The notes: generated by a model from the letters alone, not told the origin. A DNA stretch of 5,750 bases from Candidatus Woesearchaeota archaeon (GCA_003650585.1 QMQS01000063.1:1-5750), one strand, 5' to 3'. Counted from the stretch's first letter, positions 1 through 5,229 are shown. Numbers and translations are program-made.

Positions 1-1
1 G

Positions 2-1888
2 GTTTCCCAGACTGCTTGGGGTTTCCCCTTAGACGCAACCAACGACACAATATCAAAGGCCAAGCAATACCTTCAATCCCAGCAAGAGCCAAATGGAGCA
101 ATTGGTGATTTAGCGCTTAGCAACTGGGTGAGCATGGCTGTGTATGCCCTTGGAGAGAACTCAGACAGTTGGAGGGTTGGCTCCAATGACTCATTAAGTC
201 AATACATTGAAAGCCATGTGGGAGAGCTAGACCCAAACAAAGCCACTGATTGGGCAAGGATGCTGCTCTCTGCTGTGGCAATGGGAAAAGACCCCCACTT
301 CTTCGGTGGTGAGGACCTTGTTGAGAGGGTAAAGGGATTCCACAACAACCAACAGATTGGAGACACAAGTCTGTTGAATGATGACTTCTGGGCATTGTTG
401 GCTTTGTGTGCTGCTGGGGAATGCAACTCACAAGAGGCGATTGATGCAAAGACTTTTATTGTGGAACACCAAAACAGTGACGGTGGTTGGAGTTGGTCTG
501 TGGGTGGTAGTAGTGACGTGGATGACACAAGTGCAGCAATCATGGCACTTATTTCTGCTGGTGAGGACCTTTCAAGTACAGTGATTATAGAGGGGTTAGC
601 ATACATAAAATCACAGCAGGATGAGAATGGCGGTTTTCTATCCTGGGGAGAAACAAACTCAGACACTGATGCCTGGGCAATTGATGCAATAGTTGCTGGG
701 AATCAAGACCCCACAGATGTGGAATGGCAGTCCGCCCTTGGTAAGAGCCCAGTGGACGACTTACTAAGTTTCCAAAACACAGATGGAAGCTTCAACTTCT
801 CAACAAGTTACCCTTCGTTGTCTCCAGTGTTGAACACTGCTTATGCAATCAATGCCTTGCTCGGAGTGCCCTACTCAAGCATCCATTCTAACCTAAGAGA
901 GGTAAGCTTAAGGATAGAGGGCAGTACTGAGCAGATTTTCAGTGGAAATATTGCTGTTGAAAACTCTGTAACCATCAGAGACACTACTGGCAGCCCGCAT
1001 GTGATTGGCTTCCCGAGTGCAATCACCACTGTGGATAAAGCATCTCGGCTTGGTGGGTTTGGCTATGAAGCAGAGTACTATGAGGCATGGGACGCCTTGT
1101 ATATCAAATCAATAGATAATGAGGAAGCTGCTGGCACTCTTGGATGGAACTATAGGGTAAACCATATTGCACCCCCGCTTGGTGCAGATAAGTATGAGAT
1201 TCAGGATGGGGACGATGTGCTCTGGTTTTATGGTGAGTGGGATGATATTGAAACTAGGGTTAGTGTGGATAAAGAAATTGTGAATTTGGATAATTCAGAG
1301 AGTTTAACAGTCACAGTTGAGTACTATGACACTGGCAATTTAGAGTGGTTCCCATTATACGATGCTGAGGTGCACTTCGCCCAGGAGATTTATACCACAG
1401 ACACAAATGGCATAGCAGAGATACACCCACAAAACCCTGGTAGTTATGATGTGTATGCCACTAAGGATGGCTATATTCGCTCAAACAGGGTTAATGTGAG
1501 TGTAGTAACATCTGGGAGCAACACCCAAACTGTTACCCTGAGTGCAGAGATCGTGCCTGCTGTCTCTTTTGAGGTAACACCAGCAAGTATTGATTTTGGA
1601 AAAATAGCCCCTGGTTACAGTAAGAATGGAAATCCAATAGTGATAGCCAACACAGGGGGCTGGGACATAATAGTGTCTGCCACAGTTGATGGGCAAGGTC
1701 TCTTTGCAGAGTCATTGCTCTTGGACTCAATGATGTGGAATGAGTTTTCTAGTTATATTGCCTCAAACCCAAGCACATTCTATAGCACATTTGAGGTTAG
1801 CACCAAGTTGGACGTGCCAGAGGACTATGATGGAGTCGGGCAAGAGCAAGCCACGCTAACATTCTGGGCACAGGGTGTGGAGCCATGA
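2..1888 (+). CDS. Partial secreted alpha-alpha toroid / DUF4430-like / Ig-like surface protein (transcobalamin-like architecture), 5' end missing
   Basis: The frame is open to the left edge, so the gene starts outside the window; the GTG at 128 lies inside a repeat and is not a credible start. 628 residues are visible (numbered from base 2). Residues about 1-290 hold at least four to five terpenoid-cyclase/prenyltransferase-type helical repeats, each with a Q-x2-x-GG/GS signature: QQEPNGAIGD near 27, HQNSDGGWSW near 156, QQDENGGF near 205, FQNTDGSF near 257. Residues about 300-415 resemble DUF4430: GWNYRVN, then an acidic DGDDVLWFYG segment. About 421-513 is an Ig/carboxypeptidase-regulatory-like module (TDTNGIAEI, GSYDVYATKDGY). 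About 521-628 is a second Ig-like module (VTPASIDFGKI, IANTGG). No membrane helix is visible; a signal peptide would lie upstream. Toroid plus DUF4430 is the order of animal cobalamin carriers; corrinoid binding here is inference. A general adhesive or polymer-binding surface protein is the main alternative. Confidence 0.85.
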   Translation, partial: VSQTAWGFPLDATNDTISKAKQYLQSQQEPNGAIGDLALSNWVSMAVYALGENSDSWRVGSNDSLSQYIESHVGELDPNKATDWARMLLSAVAMGKDPHFFGGEDLVERVKGFHNNQQIGDTSLLNDDFWALLALCAAGECNSQEAIDAKTFIVEHQNSDGGWSWSVGGSSDVDDTSAAIMALISAGEDLSSTVIIEGLAYIKSQQDENGGFLSWGETNSDTDAWAIDAIVAGNQDPTDVEWQSALGKSPVDDLLSFQNTDGSFNFSTSYPSLSPVLNTAYAINALLGVPYSSIHSNLREVSLRIEGSTEQIFSGNIAVENSVTIRDTTGSPHVIGFPSAITTVDKASRLGGFGYEAEYYEAWDALYIKSIDNEEAAGTLGWNYRVNHIAPPLGADKYEIQDGDDVLWFYGEWDDIETRVSVDKEIVNLDNSESLTVTVEYYDTGNLEWFPLYDAEVHFAQEIYTTDTNGIAEIHPQNPGSYDVYATKDGYIRSNRVNVSVVTSGSNTQTVTLSAEIVPAVSFEVTPASIDFGKIAPGYSKNGNPIVIANTGGWDIIVSATVDGQGLFAESLLLDSMMWNEFSSYIASNPSTFYSTFEVSTKLDVPEDYDGVGQEQATLTFWAQGVEP

Positions 1889-2436
1889 GGTTAAAGCAAC
1901 TCAATTTTTTTGTTATGCTATTACTCAGCATTGGTGTTTGCTATGGCTATGTCAGTGTAGGCGTAACCCCTGGGAGTTTGCTCATTGACTTTCACAACAG
2001 GGATTTGGTTAAAGCAAGCATTATTGTTTATAACACAGGGCAAACGACAGCATCTTATCGAATATACCCAAGTAAGGATATTGTAGATGTTACAAGTGTA
2101 AGCCCAATGCAATTAACACTATTGCCAAAACAGAGCAAGCAAGTTACCCTAAGCTTCAACAAAAAAGAGACACTACCAAAGGAAGCATACATGTATGTGG
2201 AGCAGTTGCCCAATGCCATGGAAGAGTTGAAGGTAAATGGTGGCATAAAACTGCCAGTGAGGTTTGAGTTTGAGCAGAAGGAAGTGGCTAAGCCAACCAC
2301 TCAGACAATGAGGCGAGTAACTGGGTATACTGTAGCTAAAGTGCAGCGCATAACCCCTTTCCTTATAGCTCTGGTATGCTTCATTTGTCTCATTATAATC
2401 ACTGCTTTAGGGGTTTACTTCCTCGTTGGGCTATAG
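1885..2436 (+). CDS. Secreted Ig-like protein with C-terminal membrane anchor
   Basis: 183 aa. The ATG overlaps the TGA of the upstream gene (ATGA), so the two are cotranscribed and probably translationally coupled; no clear Shine-Dalgarno of its own is needed. Residues 1-21 form a signal peptide: R2 and K4, then a hydrophobic run ending near CYGY. Residues about 23-130 look like a beta-sandwich of the MSP/Ig type (VTPGSLLIDF, IIVYNTGQ, LTLLPKQSKQVTLSF). Residues 131-156 are a polar linker with basic residues, and 157-182 are a strongly hydrophobic helix running to the C-terminus. Expected topology: beta domain outside, anchored by the terminal helix. Its opening VTPGS...DF...NTG pattern resembles the last module of the upstream protein. 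It may hold or assemble that protein at the cell surface; this is inferred from context. I do not recognise a named family. Confidence 0.85.
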   Translation: MRLKQLNFFVMLLLSIGVCYGYVSVGVTPGSLLIDFHNRDLVKASIIVYNTGQTTASYRIYPSKDIVDVTSVSPMQLTLLPKQSKQVTLSFNKKETLPKEAYMYVEQLPNAMEELKVNGGIKLPVRFEFEQKEVAKPTTQTMRRVTGYTVAKVQRITPFLIALVCFICLIIITALGVYFLVGL

Positions 2437-2492
2437 TAAACTTTAAAAGTACATCAGAGCAATTATTATGCATATGTCAGTAAATGCAATAC

Positions 2493-2499
2493 TTTACAT
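2493..2499 (+). promoter_or_regulatory. Weak TATA-like element ahead of the mini-ORF
   Basis: TTTACAT centred about 25 nt before the ATGATG at 2520. It is a poor match to an archaeal TATA box, but the spacing would give a leaderless transcript, consistent with the lack of a ribosome binding site. CTTTAAAAG at 2441-2449 is a better box in sequence but would give a leader of about 50 nt. Confidence 0.3.
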
Positions 2500-2519
2500 C
2501 TTAAGCATTATGATATTAT

Positions 2520-2690
2520 ATGATGCATCCTTCACTTGTTGCGCCTATTCTTAGGGTTAGAGAGTGCGAGAAAGCTCTGGTTCTGGAGCCCAAGTTTTTG
2601 ATAAACAAACCAAAAGCGTATGATATTTTCTGGACTATCTACTGGGGGTTCGCCTTTGTTCTGATTCTTGTGTATATTCTTTTAATGTAA
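2520..2690 (+). CDS. Small predicted single-helix membrane protein (56 aa)
   Basis: An ORF of 56 codons starts with tandem ATG ATG (2520, 2523) and ends at TAA 2688-2690; an in-frame stop at 2511-2513 limits it upstream. The N-terminal 35 residues are mixed and charged (RVRECEKALVLEPKF, NKPKAYD), and the last 20 or so are hydrophobic and aromatic (FWTIYWGFAFVLILVYILLM), making one C-terminal transmembrane helix. This is tail-anchored topology with a cytosolic N-terminus more likely. There is no Shine-Dalgarno, so leaderless translation is suspected. It fills the only sizeable gap between annotated genes and follows the surface operon by 83 bp on the same strand. I recognise no family. The charged-then-hydrophobic organisation favours a real gene over chance, but the short length keeps this uncertain. 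Confidence 0.55.
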   Translation: MMHPSLVAPILRVRECEKALVLEPKFLINKPKAYDIFWTIYWGFAFVLILVYILLM

Positions 2691-2718
2691 TCACCTTTTG
2701 GTGATGAAAAACCAAAAG
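2690..2718 (+). repeat. Two overlapping inverted repeats before the 2768 gene
   Basis: ATCACC (2690-2695), TTTT, GGTGAT (2700-2705) makes a perfect 6-bp stem with a 4-nt loop. CTTTTGG (2695-2701) and CCAAAAG (2712-2718) make a perfect 7-bp inverted repeat with a 10-nt spacer. The two share 2695-2701, so as RNA they exclude each other. They start at the stop codon of the mini-ORF and end against the TATA-like box of the next gene, so they could be its terminator, an operator of the next gene, or both. Confidence 0.6.
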
Positions 2719-2719
2719 A

Positions 2720-2727
2720 TTTAAAAA
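2720..2727 (+). promoter_or_regulatory. TATA-like promoter element of the 108-aa orphan gene
   Basis: TTTAAAAA preceded by an A-rich stretch in the position of a BRE. A start of transcription about 25 nt on, near 2748, would give a leader of about 20 nt containing the ribosome binding site at 2755. Confidence 0.55.
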
Positions 2728-2754
2728 TCATAGGGGTTTCCTGCTGTTTCCTTT

Positions 2755-2762
2755 GGAGGTGA
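2755..2762 (+). promoter_or_regulatory. Strong Shine-Dalgarno GGAGGTGA
   Basis: GGAGGTGA ends 5 nt before the ATG at 2768. It decides the start: the in-frame TTG at 2753 lies ahead of this site and cannot use it. Confidence 0.8.
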
Positions 2763-2767
2763 GGCAA

Positions 2768-3094
2768 ATGACATTACTACAAATTGTGTTTGATCATCGT
2801 GAAGGTAGGATTGCTGCGATAGACAAACCAGGTAGCAATTGGATGTACCTGACAAGGTTTGACCTGGGAGAGACAGTGGGTGCTCCACTAGAGATTAGGG
2901 CAAGAACAATGGAGGAACTCTGGCAAGAGGTAGAAAGATTGAGAGATGAAGTAAATGCAGATGGGAGAAGACCAAATGCATTTTACACTATTATGAGACA
3001 GGAGGGACCAGAAAGGGATTATAACCTAGTACAGCTCGTGAGATTGCCAGAACAAATACCACTAAAGCAGGAACTAGAGCCAGTTTACTCATAA
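2768..3094 (+). CDS. Hypothetical protein, 108 aa
   Basis: The start is ATG 2768 because a full GGAGGTGA ribosome binding site sits 5 nt upstream. The protein opens with likely beta strands (TLLQIVFDHREGRIAAIDK, then WMYLTRFDLGE), has a charged helix about residues 42-63 (TMEELWQEVERLRDEV) and a second strand-rich part (NAFYTIMRQ, YNLVQLVRLPEQIP). There is no signal peptide, membrane helix or cysteine, so it is a small soluble cytosolic protein. It has its own promoter and ends in a 6-bp tail-to-tail overlap with the minus-strand orphan gene. I do not recognise a family and assign no function; a partner role with the neighbouring radical SAM enzyme is only a positional suggestion. Confidence 0.8.
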   Translation: MTLLQIVFDHREGRIAAIDKPGSNWMYLTRFDLGETVGAPLEIRARTMEELWQEVERLRDEVNADGRRPNAFYTIMRQEGPERDYNLVQLVRLPEQIPLKQELEPVYS

Positions 3095-3391
3095 GAACCT
3101 GGCGCCACTACCAGAGAGCATCCTCAAACCCTTTATTAAATGAATTCTTGATTTCACTGTTTCATATAGCTTTAATATCTCCTCAGGTGTGAGGTCAATT
3201 ATCCCAGAGGAGTCCTTACCCTTGAAGCAGAGTGAAACAGACTCCTTGTCTGGATGCACAATGTCCTCATTTATGAGTATCTCAAGCACATTCCCAGAGG
3301 TCTCAACCCTAACTATCCCATCCTTATTTGCAATCCTTGCCTTAATCTGCAACTCCCCCACCCCCAATATCCATTGTTGAATGGTAAACAA
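3089..3391 (-). CDS. Hypothetical protein, up to 100 aa, downstream of radical SAM gene
   Basis: The longest form starts at TTG 3391, 16 nt after the stop of the radical SAM gene on the same strand, so cotranscription is likely. That TTG has no ribosome binding site. An in-frame TTG at 3352 has GGTG with 6-nt spacing and would give an 87-aa protein (LQIKARIANKDG...). The product looks soluble: strands about residues 15-55 (IVRVETSGNVLEILINED), then an LTPEEILKLYETVKSRI helix about 68-84. It has a single cysteine (CFKGK), so it is not an obvious cysteine-rich peptide precursor for the enzyme upstream. No family recognised. Its amino acid make-up is that of a real protein rather than a shadow frame. 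Its stop codon lies inside the end of the convergent 108-aa gene. Confidence 0.75.
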   Translation of the reverse strand: MFTIQQWILGVGELQIKARIANKDGIVRVETSGNVLEILINEDIVHPDKESVSLCFKGKDSSGIIDLTPEEILKLYETVKSRIHLIKGLRMLSGSGARFL

Positions 3392-3393
3392 TC

Positions 3394-3408
3394 AGAGTTT
3401 AAAACTCT
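3394..3408 (-). repeat. Palindrome between the radical SAM gene and the 100-aa gene
   Basis: On the minus strand AGAGTTT-T-AAACTCT, 7-bp arms around one base, placed over the radical SAM stop codon. It contains TTTTAAA, so it could be a TATA-like element or dimeric protein site for an internal transcript of the 100-aa gene, which would then favour the inner TTG start at 3352. A role is not established. Confidence 0.4.
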
Positions 3409-4505
3409 TACCCTCTCTCAACTAAGGATTTTAGTAACTTTTGGATATCTGGGTGCTTGTGGTACAGGTTGCACACCTCGCACCCATTCATGAACCCCTC
3501 TTGGGGCACTGCTTCAGGAAAATGCAAGCTTATTTGCTTGGCCATAAACTCCAACTTAATAGGATATGTGCAGGTAAAAAGAGGATGGCTCTTAATTATG
3601 TCTATCACACCCTCCCACCCATCCTCCTTGAGATTACCCAAGCCAAAGTCAGTGGTGCGGTCCTGTAAACAACAGAATGATACCTTGCCGTTTGGGTGTA
3701 CAAGTATCTGGTCTAAATCCACTGATTCCTCGCCAGGTCTTGGAATCTGAGAACATCTTAACAAGAAATCTGGTTGTTTGCGTTGCTTTACAAGAGCCTC
3801 TGTAGGTTTGATGGCTTTGTCGTATGCCCTGCCCACTCTGCTCACATATTGAATGTTTAGTGGGACATTATGATGTTGCATATCAAAAACCCCTTCTGGT
3901 ATATAATAAAAATTATCACCCAATAACTCTCTAAGCTCTGAACTCTCAGGAGGACATGTGAGAAGTTGAGCTCTTAAGCCCTCCTTGAATACCTGCTTGA
4001 ATAGGCTTGCTTCTTGGATATGGTCTGGTAGATAAAGCCCAATAACTCTCATCTTCACATCTCCAGAAAGCAGAGCAGAGAATTCTGCTATTCTTTGTGC
4101 CTCAAAATCAAAACACCCTGGACATGAGCTCTTCTGGAAAGAATTGAGTGAGGTCACATAAACCACATTATGCTCAGCCAAGAAGCGAGCATTCTCTTGA
4201 ATTTCGTCCTCATTCCGACCCAAAAATGCACTCTCAACCCACACCAAATCAAAACCCATCTCAACCGCTGCCTCTATCCCTGTTTTCAGCAAATCTGGAC
4301 AGGTGAATGGCTCACCACCTGTGAAGGAGACCGTTCTAATGCCATGCCTGGCTGCCATTTCAAGGTATTGGAGCATGTCCGCCTCAGGCATCACAGTAGC
4401 CTCTTGTGGAGAGCCATACATAAAACAATGGTCACACTCATACATGCATCTATATGTGAGAAAGAGGCGAAATGTCCTTGGGTAAAATGGTCTTAGGTAA
4501 GTCAT
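3408..4505 (-). CDS. Radical SAM enzyme with SPASM/twitch-like C-terminal domain
   Basis: 365 aa from ATG 4505. The radical SAM 4Fe-4S motif is C20-x3-C24-x2-C27 (CMYECDHC), with SFTGGEPF at 60-67 as the SAM-binding GGE motif and a TIM-barrel-like region following. The C-terminal part has VHPNGKVSFCCLQD (C278, C279), a LGNL segment near 289 and GCEVC (C342, C345), which together resemble the auxiliary cluster domain of SPASM/twitch enzymes; C251 could be another ligand. An extra C128-x2-C131 pair sits in the barrel. The full seven-cysteine SPASM pattern is not seen, so twitch type is more likely. Such enzymes modify peptides, proteins or small molecules by radical chemistry; the substrate here is unknown. 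The TATA box is close to the ATG and no ribosome binding site is seen, suggesting a leaderless mRNA. The 100-aa gene follows after 16 nt. Confidence 0.92.
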   Translation of the reverse strand: MTYLRPFYPRTFRLFLTYRCMYECDHCFMYGSPQEATVMPEADMLQYLEMAARHGIRTVSFTGGEPFTCPDLLKTGIEAAVEMGFDLVWVESAFLGRNEDEIQENARFLAEHNVVYVTSLNSFQKSSCPGCFDFEAQRIAEFSALLSGDVKMRVIGLYLPDHIQEASLFKQVFKEGLRAQLLTCPPESSELRELLGDNFYYIPEGVFDMQHHNVPLNIQYVSRVGRAYDKAIKPTEALVKQRKQPDFLLRCSQIPRPGEESVDLDQILVHPNGKVSFCCLQDRTTDFGLGNLKEDGWEGVIDIIKSHPLFTCTYPIKLEFMAKQISLHFPEAVPQEGFMNGCEVCNLYHKHPDIQKLLKSLVERG

Positions 4506-4527
4506 TAATTCAAGGAATAAACGTTAA

Positions 4528-4536
4528 GATATAAAT
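4528..4536 (-). promoter_or_regulatory. TATA box of the radical SAM gene
   Basis: Minus strand reads ATTTATATC. Its centre lies about 27 nt before the ATG at 4505, so transcription should start at or a few nt before the start codon, giving a leaderless or nearly leaderless mRNA. This fits the absence of a Shine-Dalgarno in the 20 nt before the ATG. Confidence 0.65.
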
Positions 4537-4539
4537 TTT

Positions 4540-4552
4540 ACTATTTGATAGT
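4540..4552. repeat. Inverted repeat between tRNA 3' end and the radical SAM promoter
   Basis: ACTAT-TTG-ATAGT, perfect 5-bp arms, lying 10 nt beyond the tRNA 3' end and directly upstream of the radical SAM TATA box on the minus strand. It could help end tRNA transcription or be a protein site acting on the promoter. Confidence 0.4.
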
Positions 4553-4562
4553 GGTAGAATAG

Positions 4563-4686
4563 TGGCGGTGACGGGATTTGAACCCGTGACCTCTAGATTG
4601 CCCAGTTAAAGCCGGTAAATCATCGCCAAAGGCTCTTCACTCACACTTATGAGTCTAGCGCTCCAACCAGGCTGAGCTACACCGCC
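4563..4686 (-). tRNA. tRNA with CAT anticodon (elongator Met, or Ile2), containing an intron
   Basis: The minus strand folds into a complete cloverleaf. The acceptor stem is GGCGGTG/CACCGCC with discriminator A (4563), the D arm is GCTC/GAGC with a 10-nt loop, the anticodon stem is CTAGA/TCTAG with loop CTCATAA, and the T arm is ACGGG/CCCGT with loop TTCAAAT. All stems pair perfectly. The anticodon CAT is at 4649-4651. CCA is not encoded. Mature length is 75 nt once the 49-nt intron is removed. The anticodon stem lacks the GGG/CCC pairs of initiators, so this is elongator tRNA-Met or the tRNA-Ile2 whose C34 becomes agmatidine; sequence alone did not let me separate these, and Met is preferred because intron-bearing elongator Met genes are common in archaea. 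Its promoter lies within the end of the HIT gene. Confidence 0.95.
4599..4647 (-). other. tRNA intron at position 37/38 with bulge-helix-bulge
   Basis: 49 nt. Exon CUCA pairs with UGGG near the intron 3' end to make the 4-bp central helix. On each side is a 3-nt bulge, UA^A and CA^A, with cleavage after the second base, flanked by the anticodon stem on the outside. This is the geometry cut by the archaeal splicing endonuclease, and it fixes the intron ends. Inside the intron AGAGCC can pair with GGCUUU. Confidence 0.85.
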
Positions 4687-4699
4687 TTAGCTCTCTTGG

Positions 4700-4705
4700 A
4701 AAAAA
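4700..4705 (-). terminator. T6 tract after the HIT gene
   Basis: Six T on the minus strand, 9 nt beyond the HIT stop codon and ahead of the tRNA. Archaeal termination commonly uses such tracts without a hairpin, so this may end the HIT mRNA. It lies between the TATA box and the start of the tRNA transcript, so it would not be in the tRNA precursor. Confidence 0.4.
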
Positions 4706-4710
4706 GGATG

Positions 4711-4720
4711 CTATTTAAAG
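4711..4720 (-). promoter_or_regulatory. TATA box of the tRNA gene, overlapping the HIT stop codon
   Basis: Minus strand CTTTAAATAG, centred about 29 nt before the tRNA 5' end, so transcription should begin a few nt ahead of it. The box includes the TAA stop (4715-4717) of the HIT gene. Confidence 0.65.
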
Positions 4721-5194
4721 TTTGTTGTTGCTAGTAGCTTCTCTGATTTTGTTTGCCACCTTCTCTAACTCCTCTAGTGAGGCTTGCGGGCCTAATTGCG
4801 TTGACACATAACCAGGGTATGCTTTAAAATAAACCCTCTCCTCTGCCTCTACAGGATGCCACTCCTCACTAATTCCATGGAGTGGGTATATCTTCAGATG
4901 TGCATGGTTTATACCCATCCCCTCCAATACAATAGCACACCTCTTTACTCCTAAGCCCTTCTCGAGAAGCTTGGCAATCTTGCGTGCCCTCTCAAAGAAT
5001 TTTGTGTATGGCTCTTCTGGTATGTCAACAATATAACTAGGGTAATGCTGCTTTGAGATTAGCAAAGTGGCGCCCTCTGTGTTGGGGTTTATATCAAGTA
5101 TAGCAATGAATTCATCATCCTCGTAAATTTTTACGCTCGGTATATCCCCCTTTACAATCTTGCAGAAGACACAGTTTTCATCATTTGGCGACAT
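4715..5194 (-). CDS. HIT-family nucleotide-binding protein
   Basis: 159 aa from ATG 5194, chosen because GGGAGGTG (5201-5208) precedes it by 6 nt; a GTG at 5203 in frame overlaps that site. Residues 8-11 are CVFC, the zinc-binding pair at the start of many HIT proteins, followed by KIVKGDIPSVKIYEDDEF and DINPNTEGATLLISKQHYPS. The active site is NHAHLKIYPLHG near residues 108-119: the first two histidines of H-x-H-x-H are present, including the middle one that acts as nucleophile, while the third is lysine. HIT proteins hydrolyse or transfer nucleoside phosphates (for example dinucleoside polyphosphates or AMP-lysine type substrates); the exact substrate cannot be told. The protein is cytosolic, with no membrane helix. 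It has its own promoter and lies 64 nt beyond the transporter gene on the same strand. Confidence 0.93.
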   Translation of the reverse strand: MSPNDENCVFCKIVKGDIPSVKIYEDDEFIAILDINPNTEGATLLISKQHYPSYIVDIPEEPYTKFFERARKIAKLLEKGLGVKRCAIVLEGMGINHAHLKIYPLHGISEEWHPVEAEERVYFKAYPGYVSTQLGPQASLEELEKVANKIREATSNNKL

Positions 5195-5200
5195 AAACAC

Positions 5201-5208
5201 CACCTCCC
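5201..5208 (-). promoter_or_regulatory. Strong Shine-Dalgarno of the HIT gene
   Basis: GGGAGGTG, 6 nt before ATG 5194; it rules out the upstream GTG codons as starts. Confidence 0.8.
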
Positions 5209-5229
5209 AAGAGTGTGTTGTGTTGCTGG

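Noticed and set aside
128..130. GTG as the start of the surface protein
   Set aside because: The frame stays open to the left edge and encodes another repeat unit (YLQSQQEPNGAIGD) upstream, so the gene is cut by the window.
117..666. Minus-strand ORFs opposite the first surface gene
   Set aside because: They lie antisense to a long frame with clear repeat motifs and show low-complexity, proline/serine-rich translations with no starts supported by ribosome binding sites.
2753..2755. TTG as the start of the 108-aa gene
   Set aside because: It overlaps the Shine-Dalgarno that serves ATG 2768.
3441..4496. Plus-strand ORFs opposite the radical SAM gene
   Set aside because: Shadow frames of a gene with intact family motifs; no promoter or ribosome binding site of their own was seen.
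4599..4647. tRNA with a broken anticodon arm or inserted element
   Set aside because: The extra 49 nt has exact bulge-helix-bulge pairing and restores a perfect anticodon stem when removed, so it is an intron, not damage.
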